Origin: Brassica napus
Taxonomy: Eukaryota; Streptophyta; Magnoliopsida; Brassicales; Brassicaceae
DNA: 64,000 nucleotides
Direction: 5' to 3'
NCBI RefSeq assembly: GCF_020379485.1
Contig: NC_063451.1
Coordinates: 1,237,739 to 1,301,738, forward strand
The first letter of the stretch is position 1, and every line of letters starts with the position of its first letter. A program made the position numbers and the translations under genes. The notes under the pieces are model-generated. The model had not been told where the DNA came from and did not search any database. It saw nothing but the letters and a program-made list of their open reading frames with translations. Of the stretch, positions 34,539 to 43,802 are shown in pieces.

Positions 34539-35842
34539 TTCTCATTCTGGATAATTATCTCCAGAGAGATTTAGGATGGCATAATCCAAAGGCTCAAATC
34601 TCGGCATCTGAAATCATATTATTAATCAATTCTTGATTTAGAGTGCAACTAATTCAGAATAATTAGTGCATATGATTTCATAAATCTCTCGACCAAAACA
34701 ATTTACTACTCGACCATGGTGCGAGACAACTCGAGAATGCAAAGTCTATATATGATTCTTGGACCACACGGTCACATATTGTGATGCTTAGGCCTCATGG
34801 CCATTATAATGTAATGCAACGATCCTAAAGATCGGATCATAATGCGATCCGGGTCATATGACCATCCGGATACTAGGCCACACGGCTACATAGATATGCA
34901 TTATGCCACACGACTTTTAATCTCATGATTTAAACAATGCTAGTCAATATTATCAAGCAAAGCCACACGGCCATAATGTAAAAACATGATGATCAAATTA
35001 GATGCATTCAATCTTATTATTTAGTTGCATATCAATTAGGTTTTACCAATTTCAAGGTTGGTAATGATCAGCTAGATTTTAGGTTTTTAGAATCAAGTAA
35101 TCTAGCAACCTAACTTTCATGCAATATGTAAATAATCCTAAACTTTAAACCAATCTTTCAAGCAATGTGAGATTTAAGGTTTCAAGGCCTTTAGGGTTTT
35201 AGTTTTGAGATTCAATCAATCTAGCAATCTTCATATCACCACTCATTCAATCAAGCAATATCAATCAAAAACGAATTCAAGCTTTTTAGGGTTTATAGGG
35301 TTTCAATTCCAATTATTAGGGTTTCTTAAATTCAAATCAGAAACAATCAACACACAATCAAATATGTTCTAGTGAATCGATTTTTGTTACTAGTCATGAG
35401 ATTGTCGATTTTAAGTTATATGAATTTTAGGGTTTCATCAAGAACAAGGGGTTTCCATAATAATGGATTAGGATTTTAGGGTTTGTTCTTCTATGTTCTC
35501 AGATTGATGATATACCTTTGTTTGTAGGGGTGAGAACCGGACCACCAAAGTCGGATGAACCTCTATCTTCACCCGTACGGACGCTGGCTCCTATCAGGTC
35601 GCGAGTTTGAGGACGGACGTGAGCTGTCTGGAACGGTTTTGCGTCTGGTCGCGGATGTGTGCTGAGGGCGTTGGACGCGATCTGAGTTGGAGCGGGGCGC
35701 GTCTTCTTTCTATCGGGTTTGCGGGCGTCTGTTTTGGAACGCGAGCTGGATGTGATGCCGAACGTGAAGCTGAGGTCATCCGGGATGCAAGCTGAGGACG
35801 TAAGAGATCGTCTGAGCTAAGATCGTATCAGGCTGAGACGGT

Positions 35843-35890
35843 AAAGCTTCCTGGAACGGACGGTAAAGCTTCCTGGAACGGACGGTATGC
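35843..35890. repeat. 21-bp tandem duplication in the LTR element leader
   Basis: The block ggtaaagcttcctggaacgg is present twice in succession at about 35841 and 35862, in the untranslated leader between the primer site and gag. Confidence 0.7.
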
Positions 35891-35985
35891 GATCGGGTTA
35901 GGGTTTAGGTACGATCGTCGGTTTAGGTTAGGGTTTAGCGATTTTTCTTTCTCAAGGTTTTTGGGAGTCTATCGTGCTGATAACG

Positions 35986-36302
35986 TGTTGAAAATAGAGG
36001 GTCTGAGAACTGAATGTTTTTGTTCTTATTATTAATGAATCATATGTTCCTTTATATAAGGATTACAAGATAAAAATAAAAGGAAATAGTACAAATCCTA
36101 ATCCAACATGATTTATGATAATTACTAAATCATAAACCAAAAAAGAATAGGAAAACTAGAATAATGAAAAGTCATGGCCGACTTTCTCTCTCTCCAGGTC
36201 GCGGCCGCCGTCTCTCTCTAGGGTTTGGACCGTCTCTCTCTAGGGTTTCGGTCGGTTTATGTATCGGGCTGGTTATAGACATTCATCACTTGATTTATAA
36301 CA
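35986..36302 (-). repeat. 5' LTR (element orientation) of the gag-only element
   Basis: 317 bp, begins tgttgaaaata and ends ttataaca. The inner side carries the primer-site-like gttatcagcacg in reverse complement, one base beyond the LTR. Confidence 0.9.
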
Positions 36303-37150
36303 ATACGTCCGTAGTATAATTTTCTTTTCTAATTAATGCTGCAAAAGGAAAATGGAAATTGATCACAAAAGTAATAAACTTTCTTACCGTGTAACGGTCG
36401 TATGTTTTCGGGACTCGGTAATAATCTATCATGCATGCATGTCAGTTGTGAGTGACAACTGTATTTCCTTTAGTCAAATAAGAAAAGAAGAAAGATTGAT
36501 CACAACGGTAAAAAATTACCTTTACCATTTCACTGAGATTGTTGAACAACTGTTGCCTTGCAACCCAAGCGACGATCCTAAAAGAGCTCTAACGAACGTT
36601 TAGAGAAAAAACTCAAAACGTAAGGTGTGTTGAGTTTGTAAATTAGTATCAAGGCATTTACAGGGTTCAGGTGAAAGTTGTACACAAAGAAAAGTTAAGG
36701 ATCTCGAGTAAAACACACAAGTTTTCTTCACCAAAGAAACATAATTTCAAGATTTGAGGCTCTGGCACATAGCTCATTGATGTGATTTAGACTCAAAAAA
36801 GAAGAACTAGATCACTTGCACTGTTAAACACCAACTTATAACTAACCATTGCAATGAAAAGATCAATTAAAATAAATCTATTAAAACGATTCTTAGTCAT
36901 TGAAACACAATGCTCGCAGAAGAAGCTACAATGTTCCATATAATGTCTGTCGATAAACCACAAAAGACGCATAACATAATAATAGTAGTAAACAAAAAGT
37001 AAAGCATAATCCAAAACTCGAGACATGTTCTTCAATCCATCCATCATCTGTTTTCCCTGTAATAACACAACCAAATAACACATTAATATCGAGATAAGAT
37101 ATCACCAAACTAACAGAAACAATGGAGTTTGTTAGAGTACCTTGTCTGGT
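36303..37150. other. Intergenic sequence and NOG1 3' flank
   Basis: No family-like gene was found. The last few hundred bases probably include the 3' untranslated region of the NOG1 gene on the minus strand. Confidence 0.5.
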
Positions 37151-37154
37151 TTCA

Positions 37155-39158
37155 TCAACGCCTGTCTGTTTTTCCTTTCCCTCTCTTCCCCGAGAACAAA
37201 TGTTTCGGCCTCAGAGTCGGTATAACTCTATCAGCCTCACCGCGTCTCGCATTCTTGTCTCTCTTCTTGTGAGAGCTGTTGCTAATCTTGAGCGCCGCCT
37301 TCTTCTGAGTAGAGTCTTTAAACCCATCGCCAGGCACAACCTCATGAGCAGGCGGCCTAGACTGTGACCTCGATATCGACATAGACCTCGACTTCGACCT
37401 CACGCGCATCTTCTTGTTCCCCTCTTGCTCATCATCCACATCCATCGCATCTTCCGACCGGTCCCTCTTCCTCCCTCTCGACTTGCTCCTCGCGCGGTCC
37501 ACCGCAGCAGACGGATCAAGCCCCAGAGAAGACAGCTCTCTCCCCATTCTCTTGGTCGTGTACTTGTTGTCTTTATCAAACTTCCTTGGGACTGTTGATC
37601 TGTTCTGTGCAACCGTCTTCTTGAGCCTATGCTCTCGGATAAGCACAGCTTTCTTGTTCCTAATCTTAGCAAGCTGCTCCTTCTGCTCCTCGGTAAGCTC
37701 CTCGCCATCCATTTCAAAATCTTCCTCCTCGCCGTTAGCTTGTCTGATGGCTTCCTCCCGCTCCAGCTCCTCGAGCCTCAGCAGAATGTCCGGATCAAGG
37801 AAGTCAGCGACGTTGTGACCGTCGAGGATCTCAGGGATTATGTCCTCCTTCCACTCATCGTGCTCCAAGATGTAATGCTTCCTCAAGCTAGCGGAGTACA
37901 CTCCAGCTCCTCCGTTCTCCTCTTCAAGATCCTTCTCAGTCTTCCGCTTCTCCTTCTCAGCAGCTTCTTTAGCCTTAGCCTCCAGAACCACCTGAGGTAT
38001 GCTATGTGGTCTCTCCACGTTATCGCGAGGCTTGGGGATCGCCACGTGGAACCTGTTCAAGTGGTCGTTGATCTTCTTGGACTTCATCTTGGCCTCAACC
38101 CTCTGATCCAACAGCCTCTCACACGCAGCATTCTTCACAGACATCACTCCCTCTTCAGTAAGAGTGCTCATCTTCAACAGCACAGCTTCCTCGCTCGCTC
38201 CCATAGCAGTCTTCATCGCTTCAGCTTTCATCTCGTCAATAAGCTTCTTATCATGTTCGGAAATATTCTCCATTGGCATCAGATCAGTCTTGTTGCAGAC
38301 AATCACCAACGGCTTGTTCATGAACAGAGACTTTATACTATGGAAAAGCGCCGCCTGCTGAGCAATAGTGTAACCGCACGACCCTGAGATGTCAAGAAAG
38401 AACAACACAGCAGCTCTAAGATGCGCCAAGGCAGTGATACTACACATCTCAATAATGTTCCGATCCTCAAATGGCCTGTCCAAGATCCCGGGAGTGTCAA
38501 TCACCTGATACCTCAAGTACTTATAATCAGTATGACCAACAAACAACGACTTAGTGGTGAAGGCGTAAGGCTGCACATCAACATCAGCTCTAGTCACTTT
38601 GTTCATAAAAGAACTCTTCCCCACATTAGGATACCCACAGATCAAGACCGTCCTAGTGTTGGGGTCAATCGAAGGAAGCCTCGCCATGTGCTGCCTGATC
38701 TGCTCCAAGTACGCCAAACTAGGAGTGATCCTCTTCAACACAGTGCACATACGACCAAGAGCAGCGACTTTCAGACACTTGCAACGGTACAAGGAGTCAC
38801 CGTACTTGAGGAGCTTCACGTAGTCTTTAGCAATCTTGCTGATCAAGTTTCTAGCGGTGTTGACTTGGCCAAGAGCGAGCTTGTAGTGATCCTTGTTGTA
38901 GAGGACGTGGAGGAGGTCTCCGTAGAAAGGGTGGATCTGGTCGAGGCGAGGGAACTCTTCGATGATGGTGGAGAGCTTCTCGTGGAAGTTGGTCTGAGTG
39001 TACTTGACTTTGCGCATGTAGAACTGGCGGAGGCGGTTGATTTTGTAGCCCTTGTGGACGACGGTTGGGGTCTGGCGCTGGGTGCGTGAGAGGATGATGT
39101 CGATGAAGTCTTTCCCATTGGGAACGACTGTGATCTTCTTGAAATTGTATTGCACCAT
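37155..39158 (-). CDS. NOG1: Nucleolar GTP-binding protein 1 (NOG1), 60S ribosome assembly GTPase
   Basis: A 667-aa OBG/NOG-family GTPase that binds pre-60S particles in the nucleolus and acts in late large-subunit maturation. The coding part is one exon. ATG 39158 (MVQYNFKKITVVPNGKDF) is the conserved start; the open frame reaches 39182 only because the 5' untranslated sequence is open. G1 GYPNVGKSS (175-183), G3 DTPG (221-224) and G4 NKTD (289-292) are intact. The N-terminal four-helix region precedes them, and a long charged C-terminal tail with Arg/Ser-rich nuclear signals follows (RARSKSRGRKRDRSEDAMD). The 5' leader has an intron. From memory this gene is not part of the Arabidopsis At1g04 block, so it may have moved here. 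Confidence 0.93.
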   Translation of the reverse strand: MVQYNFKKITVVPNGKDFIDIILSRTQRQTPTVVHKGYKINRLRQFYMRKVKYTQTNFHEKLSTIIEEFPRLDQIHPFYGDLLHVLYNKDHYKLALGQVNTARNLISKIAKDYVKLLKYGDSLYRCKCLKVAALGRMCTVLKRITPSLAYLEQIRQHMARLPSIDPNTRTVLICGYPNVGKSSFMNKVTRADVDVQPYAFTTKSLFVGHTDYKYLRYQVIDTPGILDRPFEDRNIIEMCSITALAHLRAAVLFFLDISGSCGYTIAQQAALFHSIKSLFMNKPLVIVCNKTDLMPMENISEHDKKLIDEMKAEAMKTAMGASEEAVLLKMSTLTEEGVMSVKNAACERLLDQRVEAKMKSKKINDHLNRFHVAIPKPRDNVERPHSIPQVVLEAKAKEAAEKEKRKTEKDLEEENGGAGVYSASLRKHYILEHDEWKEDIIPEILDGHNVADFLDPDILLRLEELEREEAIRQANGEEEDFEMDGEELTEEQKEQLAKIRNKKAVLIREHRLKKTVAQNRSTVPRKFDKDNKYTTKRMGRELSSLGLDPSAAVDRARSKSRGRKRDRSEDAMDVDDEQEGNKKMRVRSKSRSMSISRSQSRPPAHEVVPGDGFKDSTQKKAALKISNSSHKKRDKNARRGEADRVIPTLRPKHLFSGKRGKGKTDRR

Positions 39159-39177
39159 TTTTTTGCTAATTGATCTG

Positions 39178-39677
39178 CACATATGAATTAAAAAAACATC
39201 AAATTAAAAAAAAAAAAAAAAAAAGAACAGCAAACAAATCATTATGGTCTTGTAATAAAACTGAACCAAAACAACAAACAAGTCAATATGGTTTTGTAAT
39301 GAAACTGAACCGAGAACAGCAAACAAATCATTACAGTTTTGTAATAAAACTGAAGAAAGAACAGCCAACAAATCATTATAGTCTTGTAATAAAAGACATC
39401 AAACAAGTCAATATAGTTTTGTAATAAAACTGAACCAAGAACAGTAATATAGTTTTGTAATAAACTGTATAGACATAACAAGTCACAAGCTTCATCATAA
39501 AGCATAAAAGTTAAAAGCTTTGATTAAGTAAAGAACTGATTAGCTAGGGAGATACTAATTGAAACCAAAACGCATAAGAAACAACAAAACAGGGTAAGTA
39601 GAACCGAATGGGGAATACATAGAGCAGAGAGAGTCAATTCCACAAGCCAAAGGAGACTAAAGAATTGAGAGACTTAC
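39178..39677 (-). other. Intron in the NOG1 5' untranslated region
   Basis: On the minus strand a strong donor, CGAC|GTAAGTCT, at 39677 and an acceptor, tgtgCAG, at about 39178 bracket a 500-bp AT-rich intron just upstream of the ATG. It contains an A-tract and the minisatellite described separately. The call rests on splice-site consensus only. Confidence 0.65.
39231..39470. repeat. Minisatellite of 35-45 bp units in the NOG1 leader intron
   Basis: The core ttttgtaataaaactgaa recurs with gtaat at 39252, 39296, 39341, 39386, 39421 and 39457, giving periods of 44, 45, 45, 35 and 36 bp. Units alternate between caaacaaatcatta and caaacaagtcaata. An A20 run (about 39205-39224) adjoins the array. 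Confidence 0.88.
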
Positions 39678-39679
39678 GT

Positions 39680-39960
39680 CGAGAAACGAAGCGGCGAGGT
39701 GAGAGGTGGAGAAAGAGAACCGAGCCGTCGAGAAAAAATGACGGACGAAAGTGTTTTTCTGCAAGGAGAGAAGCTAAATATGTAAGAAAATATCTAAAAC
39801 CCTAAAGGAAAAAGACGACGTCGTTTCGGCGCGAGAACCAGCTAAATACTGAACCGGAATAAACCAAATATTTTAACCGGAGATATTAAACAGTTGTTTG
39901 ATTGATTATAACGGTTTTGATTAAGATTTAGAGTTTTCTCTGTAACAGAACTGAGCGAAA
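39680..39960. promoter_or_regulatory. Shared head-to-head promoter of NOG1 and thiolase, with telo-box
   Basis: NOG1 (minus) and the thiolase (plus) diverge from this short interval. It holds the telo-box aaaccctaa at 39797-39805, an element known from plant ribosome-biogenesis and translation genes, which suits NOG1. The palindrome acgacgtcgt lies at about 39815-39824. No clear TATA box is seen on either side. Confidence 0.6.
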
Positions 39961-42369
39961 ATGGAGAAGGCGATCGAGAGACAAAGAGTACTGCTTCACC
40001 ATCTGCGACCTCCTCCTCCGTCTTCTTCCCAGGCTTCTTCTCTCTCTGTAAGCTCCTCCGATCGCTAATTTTTCATGATTTTTCTGTTCAATTCTGTTTC
40101 AAAGTGTTAATCTTTTATGTTTATGTGTTGTTGTTGCCTTGTCGAAAGGTCTCAGCTTGCTTAGCGGGAGACAGTGCTGCGTATCAGAGGACCTCTCTGT
40201 ATGGAGATGATGTTGTCATCGTCGCGTTAAGTTTCTCTCTTTCTCTTTTTTTCTTTGGTCTTCTTTTGAAAAAAAAAAAATCAATTATTTTCTAAAAGAT
40301 TATTTGTGATTGATGAAACACTCAACAGGGCACAAAGGACAGCACTTTGCAAGGCAAAACGTGGAAGCTTCAAGGATACATATCCAGACGAGCTACTTGC
40401 ACCTGTGCTGAGAGTATGTCTAAGTCTTTCTTCAATTCTGTTTTGCTTCTCCCCACTCTTTTCCAAAGTCGTGGCTTTTTGTTGGCAGGCGGTGATAGAG
40501 AAGACGAAGTTGAACCCAAGTGAAGTTGGTGACATTGTAGTTGGTACTGTTTTGGGATCAGGATCTCAGAAAGCCACTGAGTTCAGGATGGCTGCTTTCT
40601 ATGCTGGCTTCCCCGGTGAGAGATTTCTTGTTTATTTAGGGGATCTGTAGTACAGAATCTTATGCTTATGATTTTATGTTTTTGTTGGAAAGAAACTGTT
40701 CCTATTAGAACTGTGAACAGACAGTGTTCATCCGGGCTTCAGGCTGTTGCTGACGTTGCTGCCGCCATCAAAGCAGGGTTCTATGACATTGGTAAGGGAG
40801 TCACTGTCCTTTGGTTGGCGTGAAGAATTGAGCTGACAATAGGTTTGGATTACAGGTATTGGAGCTGGGCTTGAGTCCATGACAACTAGTCCAAGGGGAT
40901 GGAAAGGATCAGTCAACCCAAAGGTACCTCTTGTCTCTCTCTCTCCCTCCTTTGAATGTTTTAAAATTTTAAGCCCTACCTATTCTGTTGTTGCAGGTGA
41001 AGAAGTTTGAACAAGCACAAAGTTGCCTTCTTCCAATGGGTATTACTTCAGAGAATGTAGCGCACCGGTTTGGTGTCTCAAGGGAGGAGCAGGATCAAGC
41101 TGCTGTAACTCTAATAAAACTTTCTAACTACTTCTAATGCATGTACTTGGATGTTACCTGCCAGCATTAGTTTATGGAGCTACATGTGTAGGTTGATTCT
41201 CACAGAAAGGCCGCTTCTGCTACTGCTTCCGGTAAATTCAAGGATGAAATAACTCCAGTAAACACCAGGGTAGATTCTGTTTTACAACCTGATGACTTCA
41301 TCTGATGAGTCAAGTGCTCTTTCCCCATGTTAATGACTTTTGGTTTTTAACGTTTCAGATTGTTGACCCAAAGACATGTGATGAGAAGCCCATAACAGTT
41401 TCTGTGGACGATGGGATTCGACCTAGCACAACCCTTTCCGGCCTTGCAAAGCTTAAGCCTGTGTTTAAGCAAGACGGATCCACAACTGCTGGTACTATAT
41501 TCACACCGCTGAGATTTTTGTTTGTTTTGTTTGTAACTGTGAACTCAGTGCTTCACTTGTGTTTGAACAGGAAACTCTAGCCAAGTAAGTGATGGTGCAG
41601 GAGCAGTTCTCCTCATGAAGAGGAGTGTCGCAATGCAGAAAGGGCTTCCCATTCTTGGTGTATTCAGGTACGTTTGATATTTTTTTATATTAACCTTCAT
41701 TTGAGTAAAAACTAAAGCACTCTTTGACACATTGCAGGACATTTGCTGCAGTTGGTGTGGATCCAGCGGTTATGGGCGTTGGGCCAGCTGCTGCTATTCC
41801 TGCTGCAGTCAAGGCAGCTGGTTTAGAACTCGATGACATCGACTTGTTTGAGATCAATGAGGTTAAAAAGCATAGAACAACTCTTCTTTCTATATCCACC
41901 CCTTATGTCCTGTGTCTAAAAAACTACGGTGTTTGTTTAGGCATTTGCATCTCAGTTTGTTTATTGTCGGAACAAGCTGGGGCTAGACCCGGAGAAGATC
42001 AATGTCAATGGAGGGGCTATAGCCATTGGACATCCCTTAGGCGCTACAGGTATATGCTTCATCCAGGTTCCCCCATATGGTTAGTGAGTTCCATAGAACA
42101 AACAAGACTCTGTTGCACTTTCTCAGGGGCCAGATGCGTTGCAACGCTGCTGCACGAGATGAAACGTCGTGGTAAAGACTGCCGTTTTGGAGTAGTGACA
42201 ATGTGCATAGGTATGTTCATTTCTCACTAGCTAATATCTAATATCAATCTCTCACTCTCACTGAGGTATGGTTTTGGGAAACCGTGCAGGGTCGGGAATG
42301 GGAGCAGCCGGGGTGTTTGAGAGAGGAGACGGTGTGGATGAGCTCAGCAACGTCAGGAAAGTGGAATAA
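39961..42369 (+). CDS. KAT1: Peroxisomal 3-ketoacyl-CoA thiolase (KAT/PKT family)
   Basis: Catalyses the last step of peroxisomal fatty acid beta-oxidation, splitting 3-ketoacyl-CoA into acetyl-CoA and a shortened acyl-CoA. Fourteen exons: 39961-40047, 40149-40225, 40329-40413, 40489-40615, 40693-40791, 40856-40923, 40997-41104, 41192-41269, 41359-41491, 41571-41667, 41738-41861, 41941-42049, 42127-42210 and 42290-42369. They join to exactly 451 aa. The N-terminus carries a PTS2 import signal, RQRVLLHHL (7-15). Active-site residues are Cys137 (NRQCSSG), the NEAF loop (360-363), His392 (GHPLGATG) and Cys424 (MCIGSGMG). The exon 2 donor GC|GTTAAGT is chosen because it restores IVAAQRTALC. Between KAT family members, KAT1 (At1g04710) is favoured by position, from memory. 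Confidence 0.93.
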
Positions 42370-43068
42370 CTATAGGTCTTTTTGACCAAGGAACAACGCT
42401 AGAGACTTTTTACAAACGACACAAGTCACTAGCTGCTACAAATAAACATTATTACAAATAATCGTGCTTTTTAACATGTAAAATAAATTGAATTTTATGA
42501 AGAATATGGAAGATGTTGTTCGATAAAAAAAAGGTTACTATTTATGCGGATAATCCAAAATGTAATTGGCTGGCTCAGAGCAAGATTGAAGAAATAGTTT
42601 GCAAGCCCTTTAATACCAAGTAGAGAAGTGCAAATAAGCTTATAAAGAAGCAAACATCCTTGGGCAGCGTCAACAATCAGAACATATTAACAACAAGAAG
42701 ATGATGTCCTTGGGTAGAAGAAACTCAGAACAATATTTGTCAAACTGTAAGCAGAAGAAATCAAGAGTCAAAATATATGAAACAAGTTGTGCTTTGCTTG
42801 CTTGCTGTTAGAGCCAATATGACAAAGCAACCCATAAAGATGAGATTAGGATCCTTGGATTTGAAAGCCTAATTTAGATTAAAGAAGAGATACAATAAAA
42901 GGAGATTTTGTTAAATGTAATTATAGATTTTGCAGCCAACAACGAAAGAGATAGAAGAACAGCAACACGATCATCCCCAAACTCTAAAAACACTTATTAA
43001 TATTATACGATACGGTCTACGGTCTCTTCCTTCCTTCCTTCCTTGGCTCTGATCATCCCCAAACTCTT
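42370..43068. other. Thiolase 3' flank and spacer
   Basis: AT-rich, no gene recognised. A short (ttcc)n run sits near 43026. Confidence 0.5.
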
Positions 43069-43374
43069 TCACGAGATCACAGAGCTTGGCAAGATCTCTT
43101 CTGTCACAGCCGCCGCCTCGTAGAGCTCTTCCGTCTCAGCGGCGTCTGGTTTGAGCATAACCGCCATGAGAGCGATTGCTTGGAGATTATCCATGTTCTC
43201 AATAAGTCGCGCAACCCTGGGATCGGCGGTTTTTTTCTTCTTCGATGCTATCGCAAGGCACAACAGCGAGCAGAAGGCGACGAAGACGCAGAAGAGAGCT
43301 GGAGCTAGCGCATCGGGGAAGGCGAAGGGGATCATCATCGCGAAAACACCAGCCACGATGACATGCTTCATCAT
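43069..43374 (-). CDS. Small predicted membrane protein of unknown function
   Basis: A 101-aa open frame, MMKHVIVAGVFAMM onward, not recognised as a known family. Two hydrophobic stretches are visible at about 5-24 and 26-43 (ALFCVFVAFCSLLCLAIAS), followed by a basic KKKK and a soluble, acidic C-terminal half (ETEELYEAAAVTEE). This would fit a small hairpin membrane protein with a cytosolic tail. It lies between the 3' ends of the thiolase and CTF18 genes. A site II-type TGGGCC occurs at 43480-43485, about 110 bp upstream on the proper side. The frame is GC-richer than its flanks, which supports a real gene. Confidence 0.5.
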   Translation of the reverse strand: MMKHVIVAGVFAMMIPFAFPDALAPALFCVFVAFCSLLCLAIASKKKKTADPRVARLIENMDNLQAIALMAVMLKPDAAETEELYEAAAVTEEILPSSVIS

Positions 43375-43479
43375 CTCTGATTTTTAATTTTAAAACCTCG
43401 AATTTGAATCTGTAGACTACTAAAGTCGCAGACGCAAAAGGTATACGAAGATGCTCTCTCTTAAATTAGGCTTTACGTT

Positions 43480-43485
43480 TGGGCC
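43480..43485 (-). promoter_or_regulatory. Site II-type TGGGCC element upstream of small membrane protein gene
   Basis: A TGGGCC hexamer in the expected promoter position. Such elements are common in growth-related plant genes. Single match only. Confidence 0.35.
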
Positions 43486-43802
43486 TTTGTACCAATAAAT
43501 AAATACCCTTTTTAACTTATTTTTTTCGCTTCACGCATTAGGAATCGGACACCCTCTTGCCTCTTCTTACTAACATTTTAAATTTAAAAGGACAATTGTT
43601 ATTTAATAGTATTTTTTTTCCTTAAATAATTACCTATAAACATGACATAGTAACAATTATTTAATTAACAAGAAAAATTGTAAAAATATTAGAAATATTG
43701 AAAAGCTACAGTTTATACACAAAACTTAATCCCTTTGGACGGAAGAGTAAGTAAAAACTTTAATTTTGCACCAACTTTTTAAGACTTTCCCCCAATAGAA
43801 GA

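Larger units (their letters stand above)
30041..36302 (-). mobile_element. LTR retrotransposon (Copia-type gag), apparently gag-only
   Basis: Two direct LTRs, 30041-30363 and 35986-36302, enclose about 5.6 kb. Each begins tgttgaaaatagaggg and ends gatttataaca, giving TG...CA ends. Flanking pentamers are atatg (30036-30040) and atacg (36303-36307), a target duplication with one change. The minus orientation is fixed by a purine tract next to 30363 (ccaggggGAG read in reverse), a primer-site-like sequence (gttatcagcacg in reverse) next to 35986, and the gag gene on the minus strand. Between 30364 and about 33900 I found no open frame and none of the integrase or reverse transcriptase motifs. 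Confidence 0.85.

Noticed and set aside
37414..39089. Long open frames on the plus strand opposite NOG1 (up to 252 codons)
   Set aside because: They are antisense shadows of the NOG1 coding sequence, with no family motifs and Ser/Leu-rich compositional bias.
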